Below are positions 59,010 to 64,000 of a stretch of DNA of 64,000 bases, piece after piece. The stretch comes from Armillaria gallica (lineage: Eukaryota > Basidiomycota > Agaricomycetes > Agaricales > Physalacriaceae), in assembly GCA_037576215.1 (NCBI GenBank), contig JBANDB010000022.1, positions 186,001 to 250,000 of the forward strand, read 5' to 3'. The position numbers and the translations under genes are program-made. The notes under the pieces are model-generated. The model saw only the letters and a program-made list of their open reading frames with translations, made no database searches and was not told the origin of the DNA. The number at the start of each line of letters is the position of its first letter. Within the stretch, counting starts at the first letter, position 1.

Positions 59010-60359
59010 ATGCAAAGTGAGATCAAAAGCATTCTCCGTGCGGGAAAAACAGCCGAAGATTTGGACGGTGCAACGATCCAAAGATTGAACGCTCGCATCT
59101 ATTCGTTGGAGACCGAGGCACAATCCCGGCAAGTCGATATTGATCGCCTAGAGACCGCGTTGTTGCGGCTCCGCATCGAACAAGATCCGACTTTACAAGA
59201 CCTGGATAGTCACAAATCCGTTTTCTCCCCTATCCGACGTCTTCCAGAGGAAATCCTTCTTCGAATATTCAAGATAGGATCAGATCATTATGATGACAGC
59301 ACCGACCTCAAGCAGGCGCCATGGGTATTTGGCTATGTCTGCCATCACTGGAGGGTGCTCACGCGTTCCTCGCCGTCATTATGGGCGAGTCTCTATGTGG
59401 ATTTGGCATCGCCACCAGTCCGCAATCTCCTAACAATATTCCTTTCTCTGTCGACAAATGTTCCATTGGACATCACCTTGAATTTCAGGGAGATTGAAGA
59501 CGAAGGAAAGGAGGTCCTACATAACGATATCATCCCTCTTTCTCATCGCTGGTCAAATTTGAGGATAATGGTTACCAAAGACACTATTTTCGAGTTTTTG
59601 CCCATCGTGGATCGGTTACCAGTACTCAAATTCCTCCATATTTCCGTGTTTCCGGTTGTTGGCCTTTCGCAATCTACCAACAGCAGTCCCATTCGTATGT
59701 TTTTAGCTACACCATCACTACGATCAGCGACGATCTTGGCTTGCCAGCCTCTTTATATAGCTCTGCCGCTATCTCAGATTACCGACTTGTGCCTCCTGAA
59801 TAATCTCATCTGGGCTTTCTCACATCTGACGGTGGCTACAGCTCTCAAGTCGTTTACCTTTCACTGTTCAGACTCCGCCGTCTCCGATGATAATTCCTTA
59901 CCCCAATCTCTGATCCACGAAAACCTTAGCTGTCTAATCCTCCCAGCGATCGTTCCGTCGATTCTCCATAGATGGTCGATGCCAAACTTGGAAACACTTG
60001 AGCTCTATCGCATGGGGCAAGTTCCATACTCGGCGCCAGAACTTGAAGGTGGAGGGATGTCCCTCATTCTTCAGTTCACGCGGCGCTCGAGGTTTCGTCT
60101 TCGCGCACTCAGGATTTCCAGGCCTGTTCACGCGTCAATCCTTAGGGATTTATTGGAGCAGATATCGTCGGGACTATCAGCACTGGTTATCACAGTCGAT
60201 GGCGCAATAGGCAGCGAGCTCTTTCAAGAGCTGGGACCGACTTCTGGGATACTATTCCAGAACGTCCGCGAATTTACCTTACGCATCTCAGATAGACAGG
60301 TATTCTCCCTGTTTGAGGACGACGCCTTGGTCCGACTTGTCTCCTCAATGCATCGCTAA
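59010..60359 (+). CDS. F-box protein with an early stop
   Basis: A single-exon frame of 449 aa. Residues 1-60 form an N-terminal coiled coil (IYSLETEAQSRQVDIDRLET). The F-box follows at about residues 70-125, with SVFSPIRRLPEEILLRIFKI, then DLKQAPWVFGYVCHHWRVLT and SPSLWASLYVDL. Then comes a long leucine-rich region. Such proteins are substrate receptors of SCF ubiquitin ligases through SKP1. The frame stops at TAA 60357-60359, but the same frame continues open for 51 codons to TGA 60513-60515 with family-like text (NLRYLAIECRSS; LTFLRTLKKARLVGV). The stop therefore looks premature, removing the last part of the repeat region; the protein may still fold. Confidence 0.85.
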   Translation: MQSEIKSILRAGKTAEDLDGATIQRLNARIYSLETEAQSRQVDIDRLETALLRLRIEQDPTLQDLDSHKSVFSPIRRLPEEILLRIFKIGSDHYDDSTDLKQAPWVFGYVCHHWRVLTRSSPSLWASLYVDLASPPVRNLLTIFLSLSTNVPLDITLNFREIEDEGKEVLHNDIIPLSHRWSNLRIMVTKDTIFEFLPIVDRLPVLKFLHISVFPVVGLSQSTNSSPIRMFLATPSLRSATILACQPLYIALPLSQITDLCLLNNLIWAFSHLTVATALKSFTFHCSDSAVSDDNSLPQSLIHENLSCLILPAIVPSILHRWSMPNLETLELYRMGQVPYSAPELEGGGMSLILQFTRRSRFRLRALRISRPVHASILRDLLEQISSGLSALVITVDGAIGSELFQELGPTSGILFQNVREFTLRISDRQVFSLFEDDALVRLVSSMHR

Positions 60360-60515
60360 AATCTGCGCTACCTGGCGATAGAATGCCGCAGCTCGCAGAA
60401 AACGCCCTTTCGCCCTGATGTGATGGAAAGACTCACGTTTTTGCGCACGCTGAAAAAGGCAAGGCTCGTGGGCGTCTTTGACTATCGAACGCATCGATTT
60501 TCTCGGGGACGATGA

Positions 60516-61432
60516 TAAGTTTCATAGTATCTATCGTCACTGGGCGCATGCCACGTTGTTGTCTCAGTAAAGAACTCTACGGATATATTTCTTGATAAGT
60601 TCTTGGAACGATTATTTGGAGGAGGTATTTTACTCAAAGTGGCAACAGCAGCGCGACAATTTTATGATTATATCCGACATATTGTACCATTTGAGGCTGA
60701 ATCATAGAAGCGGAGGGTACCGTCCAATAGCCAAGGGTGTATATACAAACAAGAAGCATATCAACAGCGATTTGCCGTAATCAGTTGAAGGCTTGGAAAA
60801 GTAGAACGGCAGTTACAATTGCGCAGAAAGAACGAGAGAAGCCCTTATTTCGATGTGTCCAAGTTCCTTCGTTTAACCCTCTCGATAATGGCAGACAATC
60901 ATCGTTCAACGCTCAGCATTGATACTATCGCGACGTTTATTAACCTCTAAGATATTAAGACACACCCCGCATTTTCCCCCGACCTGCGCCTAGACAGGGA
61001 GAAGATATAGTCTTTTGTCACGTTAGACAGACTCCATCACAACATGACTAAGTCTTGCTAGCAGGATAGATCGTCAGTCGAGGTATCGAAGTGGCTTTAA
61101 AATTAATTCACCAGACTGCGTATTTCGAAAGACCACAGATGCATGGAGGAAGGACGAGATGCAGAGGGACGAGGCAAGGCTTGAGTACATTATCGATTTC
61201 GGTGTAACCGTCGTAGTCCAGAAAGTGAAACCCGATGAGTTTAGAGTCGAACGAACATTACACAGCCACAAACACTCCTTAAACATCTACCACGACTACG
61301 CAAGCATCCATCACTGGTTCATCGAATTCAGCACGGCAAATCCTCTGCCTTGAAGAGACGCCAGCGTGTATCGATTTCAAGAACCATTACAGACGATTTT
61401 TATTGTTATTGCCGGCTTTGCTGGTTAAATTC
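60516..61432. other. Spacer between the two F-box genes
   Basis: Only short frames are present. I see no gene, although a decayed piece of the upstream F-box gene's 3' region may lie in the first part. Confidence 0.4.
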
Positions 61433-63005
61433 ATGAAGGCCTCCTGTCCAGAGTGCGGTTTCTCTGAGCCCTCAGCCGACTATCAGGATCTTACAAGTCT
61501 CCTACGGTCCGGCGCATCATATGAGGACGTCGATAGCACTATCTTACGTCACGAAGCAGTCCATCTCGAGGCAGAACTTGCTGCTCTTACATCTCTGCTT
61601 GATGAGACGCATCGCAAGCATACAATGGTCAATCGACAGTCGGAACTCTCTCATAAGGGCTCACATACGACGTCTTCCTCGGGAGCTTCTCCTCGAAGTC
61701 TTTCACTATCTACAGAATGAAAGCGATAGCGGACTGGATTTCATGCAGGCACCATGGATTTGCGCTCACATCTGCAGCCTTTGGCGCGATACATGTTTAT
61801 CATCTCCATCATTATTCGCTACAATTTTTATTGACAATGAATGTTCCATCTATCCTATCACTCATCTGGTCTCAGAGGCCCTCAGACTGGCCAAAAGCCA
61901 CCCACTGACCATAAAGATTCACCGGCGCTTCCTAATTAACTCCTCTTTCAATGATATTTTCGACCATCTTGCCCTGTCTTCAGAATATTGGTCTCACGTG
62001 GATATCAAAATAGTGGAAGGTTATAATTTACTACGTCTATTACAGGGTCCGCGTCCGCCGAGGTTGCGCCATATGACTTTAGAGGTTAAACGCCCCTTTC
62101 CGCGAACCGATAGGCTGTCTTCTTCTCCGCTTGAGTATTTTTCACACAATGGTTTCCTATGTGATGTGCCTATTACTCTCCGACACCTTCGTCATCTCAG
62201 TATTTATATCATGGATAGCAAAGAGTTCTGGGACGTTGTAGATGCTGCGGCGAGTCTCGAGATTTTCATCGTTCTAAATGATCATTTCAAAGAAGCAACA
62301 CCGACAAGCCGTCGCGCAGAGCATCATCGGGTCCTTTTCCGACCACGTCTCCGGCACCTAGAATTCCGTCAATCATGGATCCCATATACCCTCGGTAACG
62401 TTACTTTTCCTTCACTGGAGGAGTTCTGGATCGTATCAAAGCCATCTAATTGGATCGGGGAGCAGGGCAATTCTACCCGTAGACTTGACATGATCACTGA
62501 AGCTGAAGTACAACGTCTCGTTGACCTCGTACACCGCTCTCAATGTTCCCTTCGTTCTTTTACCCTCGATTCCCCTATTCTTATCCCAAAACATGGATCC
62601 ATCCTCCTCCCTTCTCTCAGCTCTCTTGAAGTCACCTTTAATGATGAGTCCTCTGAGGCGGCTTTCTTTACCCTCATGACAGATGCAATCAATGTTGTCC
62701 CAAATCTCCGCTGTCTTACTATCCATGACAGGATAATCCGGCAATTAGGCAATGGGATTGTACATCTGTGTTTACTTGAGGACGGATTTGAAGCGATGGT
62801 TCTATCAAGGAAGGCGGGTTCCGCATCGTGCCTACAGCAGTTGACGGTTGAAGTCCATCATCGATTCCCTAACCTCTATCCCCTTTCTTTACGCATCACC
62901 GGTTGCCGGGAGGCTTATACTGTCTGGCAATGCAAGAAGGATGGCATGGACGCACAGCTCATATATGGGGGTTTTGACATAATGTGCAAGCTGGTGGGGA
63001 GTTGA
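61433..63005 (+). pseudogene. F-box protein gene with a probable frameshift
   Basis: The family's N-terminal part is read from ATG 61433 (MKASCPECGFSEPS, then LTSLLRSGASYEDVDSTILR and HLEAELAALTSLLDE). The F-box (AHIRRLPRELLLEVFHYL, then DFMQAPWICAHICSLWRDTC, LSSPSLFATIFID) and the leucine-rich C-terminus are in a different frame that stays open to TGA 63003-63005. The switch lies at about 61600-61630 and I find no intron that could make it. One inserted base (or a loss of two) would explain it. An internal ATG at 61521 in the second frame would give 494 aa but with an atypical start. The remainder is intact, so the lesion is recent, or a sequencing error. Confidence 0.75.
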
Positions 63006-64000
63006 CTTATTTCAAGATCGAAATATCGCGTGTTTGCTTTCGTCGACGGCTAATCCATTCTGGACTACCCAACCGTTGAGGCGGCATCATTTTCTGACGA
63101 CGTTTCCATCAGGAACCGAGAATCCCATATTAAGCATGAGTAATGCCAATGTCGTTAGCCACTGTAAATTCAGACTAGTACACAACAAAAAGTACTCGAA
63201 ACTCTCATTGGCTCCAAGCAAGTTAAAATAGTGCCGGTGAATTATAGCGCTCATTCAGATGATCGCATAGAGGCCACAATTTTTTTTCAGCAGCCTTAGT
63301 ACCCGTTTTTTATGTTGCACGTCCCATCCATCCTTGTCTACGGCACTGCTAAGTTGTGACACGGTTATATCGCAGTATGTCGACTAAGTATCCGGACTTT
63401 CCTCCTCAGGCTCCTGCTTCCTACAAATTCCTAGGAGTGAAGTTATATGGGCTGAATAATTTCATATCCTGAACGCACCAGTTAGGTATGCCTCCAATTA
63501 TCCTGCTTCTTTGCGCCCCGAAGAGTTGGCATGAGAATTTCCAGTCAATGCGGAATTCGGACCGCCATTCCGGGACCAAACATCCGCAACCCATCGTTCC
63601 GTCTTGTACTCTTACCATGACGAGCAGCATTCATGGCTCCCACTACTGTGATGTACAAAGTCTCGTACAACTCAAGAACACCATGTCCGAGGATTCAACG
63701 TCGGACTCAACGCCCTTGCGAAAGTCTGTCGGATCGAACAAGAGATCTTGAAGTGGCAGCAGACTCCAGCGAATTAGGCGCGTTACCTAAGTTGGTGTTC
63801 AGTTCGTGAATTATGACCTAACTTCTGCGGCAGCTTGCCTTCGACATCTTGAGAGTCTGTTATGCAGGACAACTCGGTTTACGCTATGTATACGATAGAA
63901 TTGTGCGTGGCCTTTTTCTCGTATCAAATTCTTTTCTTACCTCACTGTACCAGTCGCTCGTCGGACTGCGCTACATATCCTTCATCAATCGGTATTATAT
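63006..64000. other. Terminal stretch with no gene assembled
   Basis: Short frames only, the longest at 63488-63751 (+). None has a recognised motif. A further gene may begin beyond the window edge. Confidence 0.4.

Noticed and set aside
1..64000. CRISPR arrays, bacterial operons, phage or viral genes
   Set aside because: Intron structure and gene families are fungal throughout. There is no regular repeat-spacer array, and no capsid, integrase or polymerase motif was seen.

Overview
The window is nuclear DNA of a filamentous basidiomycete, most likely an Agaricomycete (mushroom or wood-decay fungus). The signs are very short GT-AG introns (mostly 47-66 nt), tiny exons, and gene families typical of that class: a DUF6534-like seven-helix membrane protein, F-box proteins with an N-terminal coiled coil, a pcc1-like HMG-box factor and a class-II P450. 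There are no bacterial features. All exon structures below were built by eye from splice sites, reading phase and remembered family motifs; no search was run.

Layout. 1-5.4 kb: decayed coding DNA, two nested non-autonomous hAT-type elements (3285-4524 with 3617-4288 inside it) and an F-box pseudogene. 5.5-6.6 kb: an intact alpha/beta hydrolase (-). About 7.9-14.2 kb: arm A of a long degenerate repeat, carrying a Tc1/mariner-type miniature element. 14.2-24.2 kb: no gene I can name; a partial third copy of the repeat lies at about 22.4-23.5 kb. 24.3-28.1 kb: an intact convergent pair, an HMG-box factor (+) and BUB3 (-). 28.5-29.4 kb: a tandem duplication. About 30.0-35.1 kb: arm B, an inverted copy of arm A. 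35-39 kb: unidentified, coding-like scraps. 39.2-40.9 kb: a secreted, possibly GPI-anchored alpha/beta hydrolase (-). 42.3-42.7 kb: a possible solo LTR. 44.6-46.5 kb: an intact cytochrome P450 (-). 49.0-50.1 kb: a HAD phosphatase (+). 51.3 kb: a tRNA-derived sequence. 52.0-52.9 kb: a one-exon hypothetical protein (+). 54.4-56.5 kb: a DUF6534-like membrane protein (-) in about 20 exons. 59.0-63.0 kb: two F-box genes (+), each with a reading-frame lesion.

How it works together. The genes do not form an obvious pathway. BUB3 is a housekeeping spindle-checkpoint gene. The P450, the two hydrolases, the F-box genes and the DUF6534-like gene are the accessory families that expand in such genomes, scattered in repeat-derived DNA. 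I found no convincing new multi-gene system. The best observations are structural: the nested elements with intact target-site duplications; the mariner-type insertion whose empty site survives in the inverted copy; the unidentified A/B/C repeat family with a stretch that keeps its reading frame; and the microexon-rich membrane-protein gene.
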